A DNA stretch of 64,000 bases from Gracilaria vermiculophylla (taxonomy: Eukaryota; Rhodophyta; Florideophyceae; Gracilariales; Gracilariaceae): contig JAHNZQ020003149.1 of NCBI GenBank assembly GCA_019155205.2, forward strand, positions 1,080,830 to 1,144,829, written 5' to 3'. Position 1 is the first letter of the stretch; each line of letters starts with the position of its first letter. This document shows, piece after piece, positions 34,544 to 45,181 of this stretch. The position numbers and the translations under genes were made by a program. The notes beneath the pieces are model-generated. The model was not told the origin of the DNA, searched no databases, and worked only from the letters and a program-made list of their open reading frames with translations.

Positions 34544-36265
34544 TCAAGTAGCCACCGACTGTGCCGGCCTTCCTACTCTTACTCTAATGTTTTCTTGTTT
34601 GCCAACTACATGTGGAGCTTTCCGTCGGATCGCTGCGAGATATTCTTCGATCTTCGGCAAGCCCACTTTCCTCGTGTCTTGTGGGTTGTTTCTCAAAACG
34701 CTTCCGCCGTGGGTTCGTTCTGCCTCCTCGCACACATCAAGCAGCTCCCTTCCTGAGAACCCATCGGAATCCTGCGCAATCTTTCGCAACTCGTCCTTGG
34801 AAAGATGCTTTGCATACAGCGCCAGTATCGAAGCTCGCGTGTCCGTATCTGGGAGGGGAAACGAGACGACAACATCAAAACGAGACATTAGAGCAGGGTC
34901 GATGTCTTCCTTGTGGTTTGTCGCTGCTAATAGAATGCTGTTCTGTGGACCGTCCATCCCATCAATGTGTCGCAAAAGCACGCTAAGAGTTCTCCTGGTG
35001 ACCTCGTGAATTTCAGTAGAGGAATTGCGGCTTAATCCTATTGAATCACATTCATCGATGAATACCACACAAGTCCCAAGCTCATTGGCCGTTTGAAGAA
35101 TGTCAGCTAGTTTTTTTGTCGTTTCACCGTAGTACTTGCTCAAAATGGTCTCCAGTGGGACATGAACAAAAGGTACTCCAATACTTGCGGCCAATATTTT
35201 CGCTGATAGCGTTTTCCCACAACCTGGAGGTCCTTCATATAGGATTGCTTTAGGCAAATTTGATTCAAACCGCTCTCTAGTACCTCTCACAATTGACTCG
35301 TAGACCTGTGGGTGTTTAAGAGGCAAAGTCAGAGTGTCATCAATTCTCTTTTTAACCTCTTCATAGCCTGCCAATGCATCCCAGGTCAATTTGGAGGACT
35401 TTCCATCAAAGACCTCGACACCCATCTCAAGCAATTTGTCCCAGGCACGGGGCCGAGTTTCTCCATGGTCGTATGGTAAATTTGAACGGGGTTGCCGAGC
35501 TCGCTCTCGGTCAAGGGCAGTTCTTGGTCCGTAATCAACACTATTCTTGCCATCCAACAGGCCATCCTCATGCTGAGAGGCTATTTGAGAAATTGCATAG
35601 GCCTGGATCAGAGCGTCAACTTCAGTCTCCGAAAATGTGGCGTCTGGGCCAACTCGTAAGAGCTCAACGGCAATGGAACTCTCAAATCCCGCTAAGCGAG
35701 GCACGGAAACTTGTAATTGAAAGGCATCATGACTGACAGTTAGCACGGTTCGTGTGGGGCTTTCGTCGATGTCCATTCGTGGCGACTGTGAACTTTCTTT
35801 CGCCAGAGCTTTGGCAAGTGTTGTTAGCAGTGCGTATATATCCGCCTTTTCAGAAATGGGGAATGTGAGGTTAAAAGACCACGAGTCGACGTTCTCGTCC
35901 AGTGGACGTCGCCCAGCTGTGAATCCCGATTGAATCGAGAGAGACTCCTGCGTGTCCCGAAGTTGCTGCAGCACATTTGGCCATGTAATGCCTTGGTCTA
36001 ATCGGGCCTCACAGAATGCGCGTTCGCAAAGAGTTAGTGCAATTGCCGAAGCAGCAATGGATGGAAAGAAGACCTGTCCGGACATGGAGTGAATGACGTT
36101 CCGAAACCTGCTCCGTGCATGGAGAGTTTGAAGGCGAATTGAAGTTATGGTTTGCTTTGCCGTTGGAGAAAAGGTTCTCAGCAAAAATGGGGAACGAAAC
36201 AAAATGCATCGCAATCTCGCTGTGACGGATCCCACATGTGGCACGACAAAGCGCACGGAAGACAT
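34544..36265 (-). CDS. AAA+ ATPase, probably organelle-targeted
   Basis: A single-exon protein of 573 residues. The first 60 or so residues are rich in Arg, Ser and hydrophobic residues with almost no acidic ones, as in mitochondrial or plastid presequences. The AAA+ module occupies about 295-540: Walker A GPPGCGKT (345-352), Walker B VFIDEC (401-406), the sensor-1 segment LAATNH and SRFD with the arginine motif. Residues 100-290 match nothing I know and may be the substrate-recognition domain. The presence of a single ATPase domain suggests a hexameric remodelling or extraction ATPase rather than a metalloprotease, since no HExxH motif is present. It is divergent from the glycosyltransferase gene, with 530 bp between them. 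The exact orthologue is not identified. Confidence 0.88.
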   Translation of the reverse strand: MSSVRFVVPHVGSVTARLRCILFRSPFLLRTFSPTAKQTITSIRLQTLHARSRFRNVIHSMSGQVFFPSIAASAIALTLCERAFCEARLDQGITWPNVLQQLRDTQESLSIQSGFTAGRRPLDENVDSWSFNLTFPISEKADIYALLTTLAKALAKESSQSPRMDIDESPTRTVLTVSHDAFQLQVSVPRLAGFESSIAVELLRVGPDATFSETEVDALIQAYAISQIASQHEDGLLDGKNSVDYGPRTALDRERARQPRSNLPYDHGETRPRAWDKLLEMGVEVFDGKSSKLTWDALAGYEEVKKRIDDTLTLPLKHPQVYESIVRGTRERFESNLPKAILYEGPPGCGKTLSAKILAASIGVPFVHVPLETILSKYYGETTKKLADILQTANELGTCVVFIDECDSIGLSRNSSTEIHEVTRRTLSVLLRHIDGMDGPQNSILLAATNHKEDIDPALMSRFDVVVSFPLPDTDTRASILALYAKHLSKDELRKIAQDSDGFSGRELLDVCEEAERTHGGSVLRNNPQDTRKVGLPKIEEYLAAIRRKAPHVVGKQENIRVRVGRPAQSVAT

Positions 36266-36795
36266 AATCTGAAACAGCGGTTAGGATTCTTGTGAGCAAA
36301 AACGTCAGGGGCGAAGTCAGGGGTCTGGTGGGAGCCGCGGCCTCGAGCAAAGAGGCTCGCGAGCACGGCTGAGACAGTCGCAGCATGATAGGGAATAGGC
36401 GCCGCTGGAAGCGACGGCGAAAGATATTGGCGCTGGGCGTCGCACAAACTGGCCCAACCCATTTCGCTTCGAATACAGTTGTTCACGTGTCACGACGAAC
36501 AGTCAGCAAAGCCAATCACAATCGCAGTGCACAGATTTTTCATCAATGGGCGCGAGGCGAAGCAACCGCGTTGGTGCAGTTGATCCAACTGCCGTGTGCT
36601 CGAAACACGTCTGCGGTGCTGCAAGCATGCCAAGAGAACGGCGACGTGACGAACACTCGACCGTTGCGCCTGCTTGCACTTTTCATTTTCGTTTTGCGCG
36701 CATTCGTCCACGATGAATGCCGCATCAGAATTATTTTGTGATTCCTCGAAACAGATCCCCCGTCTGTGTCGATCGCCGCCAGTAGGCATACTATT
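36266..36795. promoter_or_regulatory. divergent intergenic region
   Basis: The 530 bp between the ATG of the AAA+ ATPase (-) and that of the glycosyltransferase (+) must hold both promoters. No clear TATA box or conserved motif was identified. Confidence 0.4.
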
Positions 36796-38847
36796 ATGAA
36801 TCTTCGTTCATCTCCAGCTCGTTATGTTCCATTCCGTTCCGCTTTGTACTCCTACCTTGCGCTCCTCGTCTCAGTATGCATTGTACTCGTTCGAAGATTT
36901 CACCATCTTTCCGTCCGTTCTTCTCTCGCCCATGGCACCTCGCTACACCTCGGTCTGGAGACCCTACCTTCCATTCACTTCTATACATCACCGAAACCGT
37001 TTGTCGGCGCCGATATCGACACTCAGATAACAGCCATAAACTCGTGGATTCAACTGAACCCGCGCCCTGCTATCACACTTCTTGGAGATGGAGCCGGTTA
37101 TGCGCAAGTTTGTGCCAAATATCGCTTGCATCATGAACGTAATGTCGACCACAGCTTTCTTCAAATACCGATGCTCAACTCTATGCTACATGCCATAAAC
37201 TCTTCATCGGCCGAAATCGTCGTCTTCCTCAACGCCGACATTCTTGTGTTTGATGATTTTCTCTACGCCGTCCGGAAACTAAAAACCCAGTTCGCACAAG
37301 GTTGGCTTGGCATAGCAGCAAGATGGGATGTATCGTCCACTCCATACCGCCCAAAATTTCGTGTAAAACATTCTTTGCGACTGCAAGCGGTCAAACAGGC
37401 GCGCGAGACGGGCACCTTGCATACGTATGGAGGCATTGACTTGTGGGTGTGGGACACATCTTCCGGTCCTTTACTGAAAAGTTCTGTTCCCAAGTTTATT
37501 TTCGGCAGAGGAAGGTACGACAACTGGCTTACGCACCAAACTATTGCTGAGGGACGACGTTCTGTAGTTGATCTCTCCGAAGCCGTCACCCTCGTCCATG
37601 TAGCTCATGATTATCACCTTGTGAAAGGCGTCAGAACAACAGATAATCAGTTTTGGAGCAATGGATCTCGTGAGAAGTTTGAAACGTATATTAATTCATA
37701 TTTAGCTTCTTCACATGGCTCATTTCAGCAACAGATGGGTACTGCCTTACACGCCCCTCTCAAACTGGCTTCCTGTTTTGAATCGAACGGCCTGTGCCTC
37801 TTCCGAAGGGCCAGACCGTCATCTTGCCGATGTGAGCATTCTCCATTCGTAGCATCCACCCTGAATGACCCATTTATCGTGAATCATTCTCGCGCGATTT
37901 TCTGTGGGCTGCTAAGCAGGAACTATGGGAGCAAAGATCGTGATCGCTTTATGATATCAGGATTTGTGGATGAAGAGAACAATCGAGGTTTATTCGGTTT
38001 GCCTCTCACTCAAAGGCATCTGCTTCACCTCATTTCGTCCACGACTGGAACAGACATCGTCTTTCTTGTTGTTGGAGAATACTCAGAGAGGCTTCTCATC
38101 AATGAACTTGTGTGTTCGATGCGAGCGACAGGCATCTTTCCATGGCTGGTCATTGCTGCTTTGGACGATGACTTATATCGATACTGCATAACCAGAGGGT
38201 TACCTGTGTATCTGTCAGAGTTTGACAACTCGACGGTCTCTGACTATGATACATTCAAAGAGCTTGCTAGATATCAAGTACTTTATGAAATTCTGCTGAT
38301 GAAGAAGGAAGTGTTTAGCATAGAACCTGCGGTCGTGTTCCGAGAAGCGCCTTGGAAGTACTTCAAAGATAATTTAAAGGGTATGGACATGGCCATCTTG
38401 CCGATGATGCCGGAACTCGCTCAATTGGCTGTAGATAACTCTTTCGTCTCAACTGCCATCATATTTGCTCGACCTAACTCGCGCGTTTTTTACTTGCTCA
38501 AAAGTCTCATGGGAACATTAGAACAGAGACCGCGGAAGTCCGGATCTGTTCTAATGAAACTATGTTGCGACATGGAAAGCCAGCGCATGGTGACAGGGAA
38601 CGTATGCAAACATAGCAGCGGGGCGTCGGTTCATTTATTACGGCCAGACTACTTCCGGCCGATGGAACCAGGGAGTTGTCCAAGATGCTCCATGAAGATA
38701 AAGCCGCTTGTGCTCTATGTTGGCTCATTCAGTTTTGAGAAAAGGTCGGATTTAGCTTTCGGAGTCATGCGTCATCATGGTATAAGTGGCTTCGACCCAG
38801 CCGAAGACTTCTGTTTATATGACAATCTGCTACAATCACATCAGTAA
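36796..38847 (+). CDS. two-domain glycosyltransferase, type II membrane protein
   Basis: 683 residues from the ATG at 36796; the frame is open further upstream, but without an ATG. A hydrophobic segment at about residues 13-33 preceded by basic residues fits a Golgi signal anchor. The N-terminal domain (about 55-330) has the features of a GT-A fold: LLGDGAG (95-101) and FLNADILVFDDF (144-155), with NAD as the likely metal-binding DxD-like site. The C-terminal domain (about 400-670) resembles nucleotide-diphospho-sugar transferases of the GT77 type (WLVIAALDDDLY..., FREAPWKYF). Two catalytic-looking domains in one chain suggest a bifunctional enzyme or a processive heteropolymer synthase for glycans or the cell wall. 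Donor and acceptor are unknown. Confidence 0.75.
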   Translation: MNLRSSPARYVPFRSALYSYLALLVSVCIVLVRRFHHLSVRSSLAHGTSLHLGLETLPSIHFYTSPKPFVGADIDTQITAINSWIQLNPRPAITLLGDGAGYAQVCAKYRLHHERNVDHSFLQIPMLNSMLHAINSSSAEIVVFLNADILVFDDFLYAVRKLKTQFAQGWLGIAARWDVSSTPYRPKFRVKHSLRLQAVKQARETGTLHTYGGIDLWVWDTSSGPLLKSSVPKFIFGRGRYDNWLTHQTIAEGRRSVVDLSEAVTLVHVAHDYHLVKGVRTTDNQFWSNGSREKFETYINSYLASSHGSFQQQMGTALHAPLKLASCFESNGLCLFRRARPSSCRCEHSPFVASTLNDPFIVNHSRAIFCGLLSRNYGSKDRDRFMISGFVDEENNRGLFGLPLTQRHLLHLISSTTGTDIVFLVVGEYSERLLINELVCSMRATGIFPWLVIAALDDDLYRYCITRGLPVYLSEFDNSTVSDYDTFKELARYQVLYEILLMKKEVFSIEPAVVFREAPWKYFKDNLKGMDMAILPMMPELAQLAVDNSFVSTAIIFARPNSRVFYLLKSLMGTLEQRPRKSGSVLMKLCCDMESQRMVTGNVCKHSSGASVHLLRPDYFRPMEPGSCPRCSMKIKPLVLYVGSFSFEKRSDLAFGVMRHHGISGFDPAEDFCLYDNLLQSHQ

Positions 38848-40688
38848 GAAGGACCCTGAGACCCATAGAAAACATGAATTCAGTATATGACTTCTTTATG
38901 ATCTGAATCCGTCCATTTCTCGGATAGAGGCAGCACCTTTTTTTGTACAGAACCCATTTCTAATCTTAAAGAACTTGTGTAGAATAATTCAGCGCAGTAT
39001 TAATCTAGGAGAGGCATACAGTTCAGGATGTCAACATCACCTCGCGAACAAATCTGTGTCTGATCTGGCGAAAATGCTTGCGAGGACCTGAGGAAATTAT
39101 ATTGAGTTCAGAGATGGCGGGTAACAGGAAGATCGTTAATTTATGTCCCACAAGATGTTTTTAAGAAGACATCTGTCAGGGATGAAACCAATCTGAGTGG
39201 CACAGGATCGTATTGTTCTTGTGCCGTGTCTGAGAGCGTTCGCAACAAATATGAGGGTAATGCGATCCCAATAAACAATCCTCCCCAAACTCTGTGTATG
39301 TTCAGTGCAAACTGAGCCAGCATATCTCCCGAAACGGCCTCCCAGCCCCTTCAATATCTTAAGTGGCCCCGAGAGAGGTAGGAGGAGGAACCAAACGGAT
39401 AAGAAGTGCAATGCTTGAAGATTTCGAAATCTACTTTTTCTGGCAAACGCATTACCTGTCCTCATTAGTAGTATTTCAAGGGTATTCAGTCGAGGATATG
39501 ACAGGTGCTCCATGGCGGGTAATTGTTTACATAAATTTGTTTTGTCAACAAAGACGAGATCAAACGAGCTTGGAGTGCAAGCTGTATTTGCTGCATGCGC
39601 TTGCAACTGAGGTGATAAAGGAGATTATAGAATCGAACCCCTTCGATCGCGACTTGTCAGCCGTGAAGAGTAGAAGATTTGCGTGGAATCGAATGAATCA
39701 CTAATTCCCTTTCTATTATTTATATAGAAACAGGATGAGGCTCTTATTTAAGAATAAGAAACTAGCTATCAAGAAGCCACGTGTGGCAGAACCAGCGCGT
39801 CAGAATAGGATGGTAGGAGGACGTGCAGTTCTCGTGCATAAAATTCATGACCGTCTTCGCGCTAACAGGCGTCATGCCCAAGAAGGGAGGAACGCCACCA
39901 AAGATTGTTCTTCTAACAAGCAATTGCAATCTGATGCAACGAGTTTCAGCAATTTATCATTCCTCACTTTGAACAAATTGTAGCGATATACAGTATACAC
40001 TGCATAATTTGAAGGATTCGGTATGAACTGCCAGCTCAGAAGGCGTGTGCATTGGTTAACTGAGGTGCGTACTTTTAGTTTCGTGTCCTATTTGTTTGGA
40101 TCCTGGATCAGAGCAGAGGCAGGCATTTAAGATAGATAAGTCGCCTGCATGAGTGATGGCGATTAGGTTGTTCATGAGAAGAAACCAGGCAAACCTAACG
40201 CTAAATTGGATGGATTATTCGCACATCCTATTCCCATCCGATTGGTCCCATTTGTGATGAAAGTTATTGGACACGGCTCAAAAGCGGCTCTATGTTATTC
40301 TCTTGCTCGAGCTCTAGCAATGTTGCAGAACGCTAATAAAGGTTTCATTGGTTTCCTACTGCTTGTAGCGGAGTTCATGAGTGCCCCTAGCCGTTATTTG
40401 ATCAGCAATGGTATTTTGCGATCGAGCAATGGCCAATGTGTCCAATACGCGTCTGCTTAACCAAAAAGCCACAACCTATCAAAGTCATTCCACTTCAATG
40501 CAAAGATAAGAAGTTTCATAAAGGGGGCAGCAGTTTACGCGTCCACCCTTCTCGCTGCATCTTCTCCAAAGACAAATGGGGAAAAAATATAGCATTTGAC
40601 CCAACATTAGACAGAAAAACGAAAAAAGAATGACCATTGCTGTTACCGACGACGGAACTGTGAAACGGCACGAGCGCTAGATTTTTTC
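38848..40688. other. intergenic stretch, no gene supported
   Basis: 1.8 kb with only short frames. The most gene-like is 40206-40460 (+), continued in another frame to 40633. Its segment RLVPFVMKVIGHGSKAALC faintly recalls the start of ribosomal protein uS7, but the rest does not follow that family and the frame is broken. A basic 82-residue frame at 39735-39983 is unrecognised. Confidence 0.4.
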
Positions 40689-42006
40689 ATGCTTGATAAA
40701 TTTGATTGGTGGGCTGCAATTCTCGACTGCAAAACGAGGTTGGATCCCGTGCCAGGGTCGCGCCCGTGTTCCCTGAGGAGAAACCTTTTCGTGCTCGATA
40801 AGCCGCACAGAGATACCAACCTCTCATTTCGGAGAAGTTTGATGAGCGCAGTCAAGACTCATGCTTCCAACCCATTAAGGCTGCGCGCATCCAAAACATC
40901 GAAAATCCGCTCGAACTCCAACCTCCACGACCCTATATCCAAGACTTCTCGTATCGCACCATTCCGACCGAAACAGCCACACTTAGATATGCTGTATGTA
41001 GACAGGATATCCGAATATCAACCAGCGTTCGCAGCCCGAGTTTCGCTGCATCAGTTTCGTATAACCTCTACCCAGACATGTCTCAAAAAGGCGACCCTCT
41101 TCCCTCAAAAGCTCAAGCGTCCCAGTCGGGCATCCCTAACCATGCGTGCGGAGGACTTTCGGGCGCAAAACGAACAACCTGGAATTCCAAGTCGTGATTG
41201 GCGTGAGTTTCGAGCGGCCTTGGTGGCGGGCTCTATCGCAGCTCTGGAAGACACAAAAAAAAACGCCTATAGAGAGGGGCATTGGGCTCATCCGGTGAGT
41301 GGCTTCATTCTGGTCCAACGCACTTTGACGCAATCTACTTCGCAAAACTAATCTGCATTCTTTAATCCCCCTACTGCAGCTTTCTGTACCGGAAACTGGG
41401 TGTTTTCTTGCCTCACACCCGGCCTACTATCGCCGCACCGCGCCTTACTTAACGCAGGCCGTGGTTTTCCTTACATCGTACAGCCCAGAAAACGGGGCGA
41501 CGGGTTTGGTACTGAACCGTCCACTGATGGGAAGCGCAGCGGAGCTCGAGTCCGTTGGCATGTTTGGGCGAAACTCTTCTCTAGACACCACCGTGCTTGC
41601 TAAAGAGCCAGTATATGCAGGAGGTCCAGATGTTTCCGAAAACGGAATTCTTACCGCCCTACACGGTAACGCGTCATTGCTAAACGGACTATCTATTTTG
41701 CAGCCTCTTCATGGGGTCTACATCAGTGATGCCTTGCAACTAGTGACTCGAATCCCGCAGGCTGATGTGTCATCAGTGCGTCTCTTCGCGGGCTGCATTC
41801 GATGGAAAAGAGGAGAGTTAGAACGAGAGGTTGATGAAGGCAGCTGGTTTTGTATATCCGCTAGCAAGCTCTTTGCTCTTAAACACTGCCTAAAACTGCC
41901 CAAACCGTTATGGGTCGAAATTATGCAAAGTCAGGGACATCCGTTCGCAAAAATTGCTAATCGAATCTTAGAGCAAGAGCATGAGGGAGAGGAAACGGAA
42001 CCTTAA
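40689..42006 (+). CDS. UPF0301/DUF179 (AlgH/YqgE-like) protein, one intron
   Basis: Two exons, 40689-41294 and 41380-42006, are joined across an 85-nt intron (41295-41379, GTGAGT...CTGCAG). The splice falls between codons and connects HWAHP to LSVPETGCFL, restoring the start of the DUF179 domain (about residues 198-385), with the PETGCFLASHP segment and GATGLVLNRPL near its start. DUF179 proteins occur in bacteria and as plastid-targeted proteins in plants; their biochemical role is not settled. The 200-residue N-terminus is basic and Ser-rich, suiting a transit peptide plus linker. The true start could also be the ATG at 40842, because the first 50 residues look less like a presequence. Total 410 residues from 40689. 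It converges on RPN3, 167 bp away. Confidence 0.8.
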
Positions 42007-42173
42007 ACCGCGCTCTCAATCGCACGACCCTTCAACCTGAACGAATCATTTCAAGCAAACAAGAACCCAGAACGAATATATCGGCGATAAATACTCAATT
42101 GGCCAAGTCCCCCGTGAGTTGTCAAAATATGTTTACTCTCGGACCATCTCATTTCAGAACAAGACCAAACTGG

Positions 42174-43845
42174 TTACGGGTCAAAGTCGTCTTCGTCTTC
42201 TTCTGCTAGTGTTTTCGCCAGTTCTTCTTGTTCCTTCAATCTTTCGCGTCGCTGTTCAGGTGTCTCCTCCTCCTCTTTCTTTTCCGGGAATCGCATTGCT
42301 CGAACAGCATCATTGTATATGTTCAAACAGAACTGAATTCGCGTGTGATACGCGTCTGACGGTTCTGTTGTAGAATAAACATCTGTTGTCTCATTAGATC
42401 TTACGAATCCGCCATCATGGTCGATTACGGCATCAATCACACCATCGTGGATCGCCTTTGCCACAACCCCCTCTGCGTTCTCCGGGGAATCTAGGTGTAG
42501 ACGCTTACAGATCTCAGATATTGTGATTCTCGAGTAAGAGGAGCTCAGCATTCGCAACCCAGTCTTAATTACATTGTGACGAAGTCGATTAATAAGCGAC
42601 ATTGTGTCGTCAGCCTCAAAATCATCAGCAGACGCTTCAAGCACTTGCTTGAACCTCTGCATATCACCATTTCTTACGGCTTGAGTAATTTGTAAGTACG
42701 GGCGTAGTGCAGATTGCATTTGACTTTGTCGAAACACATCCCTGGATGGCACCTCGCCAGTCAAAAGTTGAACAATGATAACAAACTTCTGCGCAGAGAT
42801 TCGAAAGCCCAGTCCCGAAGTCTGGTTAGCCTTCCTTAATGCTTGCTGCAAATTCCACAATGCTTCAGAATAATCAAGCTGTACAGCCTTCACGCGTCCT
42901 GTGTAATACAGATATCGTGCCAATTGGTTGTTGCTTCTTGTCTCCGGGAAAGTTGTCCGAGAAAGCAGTTTGTCAGCTTGGTCGTATAGATGATACGTGA
43001 TATAGTTACGCAGCAAGAGATTCAATAGCACTGCTTGACTTGGAGCATCGTGATGCAGAGTGGCCGTACGATAGGCGGCGAGCAACTGTGAACGAATAGG
43101 GGCGATCGGACCTGTGAGCTCGACTGCTCGCGCGTAGTAGAAGTACGCGCGTGAGTTGAGTTCATCCATTGTGCGGCGATTAAATTCAGACAAGGAGTCA
43201 ACAAGCGCAGCACTGATCTTGAGAGCATCTGAAAGACTTCTGTTGTCAATCAACATCAGAATGACAAGCAAATGAAGGTAGGCGGAAACTTCTGGAACAG
43301 TTGACGGGGAGGGAGATGCAAGCATTTCATAGTTGGAAGAATTCTGTTTCGCTGTATCGGTTTCCATGTTATCAGGATCAGAGTCAGGATTAATGTGATC
43401 GACTTCCATGATCGAGTCATTGGTAGGCTTCAGTGAAATAGCGTTGAGCGCTTTCAATGCGGACATTTTGTGAGCATATTGATCCGGGACGTAGCATTTC
43501 AAGGCTCTTGAGAGAACGTTGACCGAAAGTCGACCGCGGATATTTCCAGTACTGCGCATCACACGGGCTAACAAACGCAGTTCTTTAGCCTGAACAGCCT
43601 TGTCGATGATACCAATATTTCGCCTGATATCTATTGAGAACGGGGTTCAAAGTTAGAAAGAAGACGGTAGGCGGTGTTGATCTGCGCAGCAAGACTGAAA
43701 AAGCAGGACACTTACCAGTGGCGAGAGACTCGGTGGGACTGACAACGATTTCGACGACAGGCTTGGGCTCTTCTGCATCGTTCGCATCCTTCGTGCTGGA
43801 TTCATTGGGCTTGGAGACATCGGGCATTTCCAAATCCTTCGTCAT
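42174..43845 (-). CDS. RPN3: 26S proteasome regulatory subunit RPN3 (PSMD3), one intron
   Basis: Exon 1 is 43845-43716 and exon 2 is 43630-42174; the intron 43715-43631 is 85 nt (GTAAGT...AATAG) and splits one codon in phase 1. The spliced product is 528 residues, close to the yeast and human proteins. The segment after the splice (DIRRNIGIIDKAVQAKELRLLARV) is typical of the family. Helical repeats fill the middle, and a winged-helix PCI end (about 410-457, ITISEICKRL) is followed by an acidic C-terminus (EEDEDDFDP). RPN3 is a scaffold subunit of the 19S lid and acts in nucleus and cytosol. It lies divergent to the zinc-ribbon membrane protein gene. Confidence 0.93.
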
Positions 43846-44438
43846 TGCAGATAGTTGGAGAAGGCACGCGTTGGAACTGAACGAGCCGGGATGCAGGCGG
43901 AGCGGCGGGGCGATCTATGCCGATGGCAATGGACGGCGACGAGGACCGGCAGCGGCAGCGGGGTCCATAGGGCGATTCCCGTGGCGCCGCGCACTGCCAA
44001 GCTGCCTCCAGCCTGGGCGCAAATCAATTACCGATGCGGCTGCTCAATTGGGAGTTGATAGCCACCAGAATTATCTCTGTGCCTGCCACATCGCCCAGTG
44101 TACATTCTCGGCGCATATTGAAGCCAGGGGCGCCCACCTCCCGTCGCTCCACCTCCGCAATCCCTGAAATCTCCGCTACGCCAGTGTGCGCGCGCCAACG
44201 CACCTGTCGCGTCTGCTTCTTTATCGCCCTGCCCTCCGCGCGCGACTGGCAAGTTCGTGCACTTAGTCGACGGGCGGATTACATCTTAATTAGCGCCCAA
44301 GGTCTGCCTCCAAGCGTAAGCCGCGTGCTCCCTTTGTTCGCAACCCAACTACTGAGCTGGACGTTCGCTGCTGGCAACTTCACTTCTCCCGGTCTCGGCC
44401 TCCTCCGCATTTCTACGAGTCGACACAAGACCGTCGTA
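43846..44438. promoter_or_regulatory. divergent region between RPN3 and the membrane protein gene
   Basis: About 590 bp upstream of the preferred ATG at 44439. The downstream gene frame is open back to an ATG at 44034, so part of this region may be coding. No motif was identified. Confidence 0.35.
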
Positions 44439-45068
44439 ATGCACCAGCACGGCGAAATGTGCACCAAATTGACAGCTTACCCTCTGTTCGTGCCCGTGGC
44501 ACCACCATTGCAACTAGCTTTACCCTGCAACACAACTTGCTTCAGCGCCACACCCTTACGTACGATTCGTCCTAGTTTTTACAAAAACTACCGATGTGGG
44601 CTTCGCAGCGGTCTGCGCACCTTTTCCACATCAAAACGTCACCGATGCGGGTCGGCACCAACCTGTACATTCAATGATAACCGAAACCGCAATTACAAGG
44701 TGGCAGATGTGTTGATAGCCACCGGCCGCTTTCTGCAAAGCCCCTCCGGCCAAGTGCTCTTATGGGGAACTCTTGTATGGCTTGTGCTCACAGGGCGAAT
44801 CGGAATAATCTTCGATTCCTTTCTCATACTGTTTGCAGTTCTCACGGTGGTCCCTGTGGTAGCCATACTGGGATTCAGGTGGTGGATTGGTCGCCAATTG
44901 GTGCGGGGTACTTGCTCTTCTTGCGGCGCAACTGTCACGGGGCTAAAAGGGCAGTCTGTCAATTGCGCGGTTTGCGGGACTGTTTTTCAGACGGAGAAGA
45001 CTGGCGACTTTTCTGTCAAAGATCCATCCTCCGCAACTATCGACATTGACGCGCGGGAAGTCGATTAG
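44439..45068 (+). CDS. plastid-type membrane protein with a C-terminal zinc ribbon
   Basis: 209 residues from the ATG at 44439. The first 70 or so residues are Thr, Pro, Ser and Arg-rich and resemble a transit peptide. Two adjacent hydrophobic helices follow (VLLWGTLVWLVL and FLILFAVLTVVPVVAILGF), then FRWWIGRQLVRG, and then two CxxC pairs (CSSCG and CAVCG) that could bind one zinc. The tail ends with alternating Asp and Ile. The arrangement resembles uncharacterised chloroplast proteins of plants, by recall and not by search. An ATG at 44034 would give 344 residues; I prefer 44439 because the extra stretch is not conserved-looking. It converges on SIL1 with 113 bp between stops. Confidence 0.7.
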   Translation: MHQHGEMCTKLTAYPLFVPVAPPLQLALPCNTTCFSATPLRTIRPSFYKNYRCGLRSGLRTFSTSKRHRCGSAPTCTFNDNRNRNYKVADVLIATGRFLQSPSGQVLLWGTLVWLVLTGRIGIIFDSFLILFAVLTVVPVVAILGFRWWIGRQLVRGTCSSCGATVTGLKGQSVNCAVCGTVFQTEKTGDFSVKDPSSATIDIDAREVD

Positions 45069-45181
45069 ATGCGCTCTCATTTCGTTTCTTCTTGTTTTCG
45101 ATGAATGCACATCCATAAGGTTACCTTGTTTCGCACAGCGCTTACTGTTTTAGTTTAAATCACCTACGCCACGGTTTGTTT

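Noticed and set aside
40206..40633. Possible ribosomal protein uS7
   Set aside because: Only a short stretch resembles the family, later conserved parts are absent and a frameshift is needed.
44034..44438. N-terminal extension of the zinc-ribbon membrane protein from the ATG at 44034
   Set aside because: It is possible but gives a 135-residue low-conservation leader before a second transit-like segment; the ATG at 44439 fits better.
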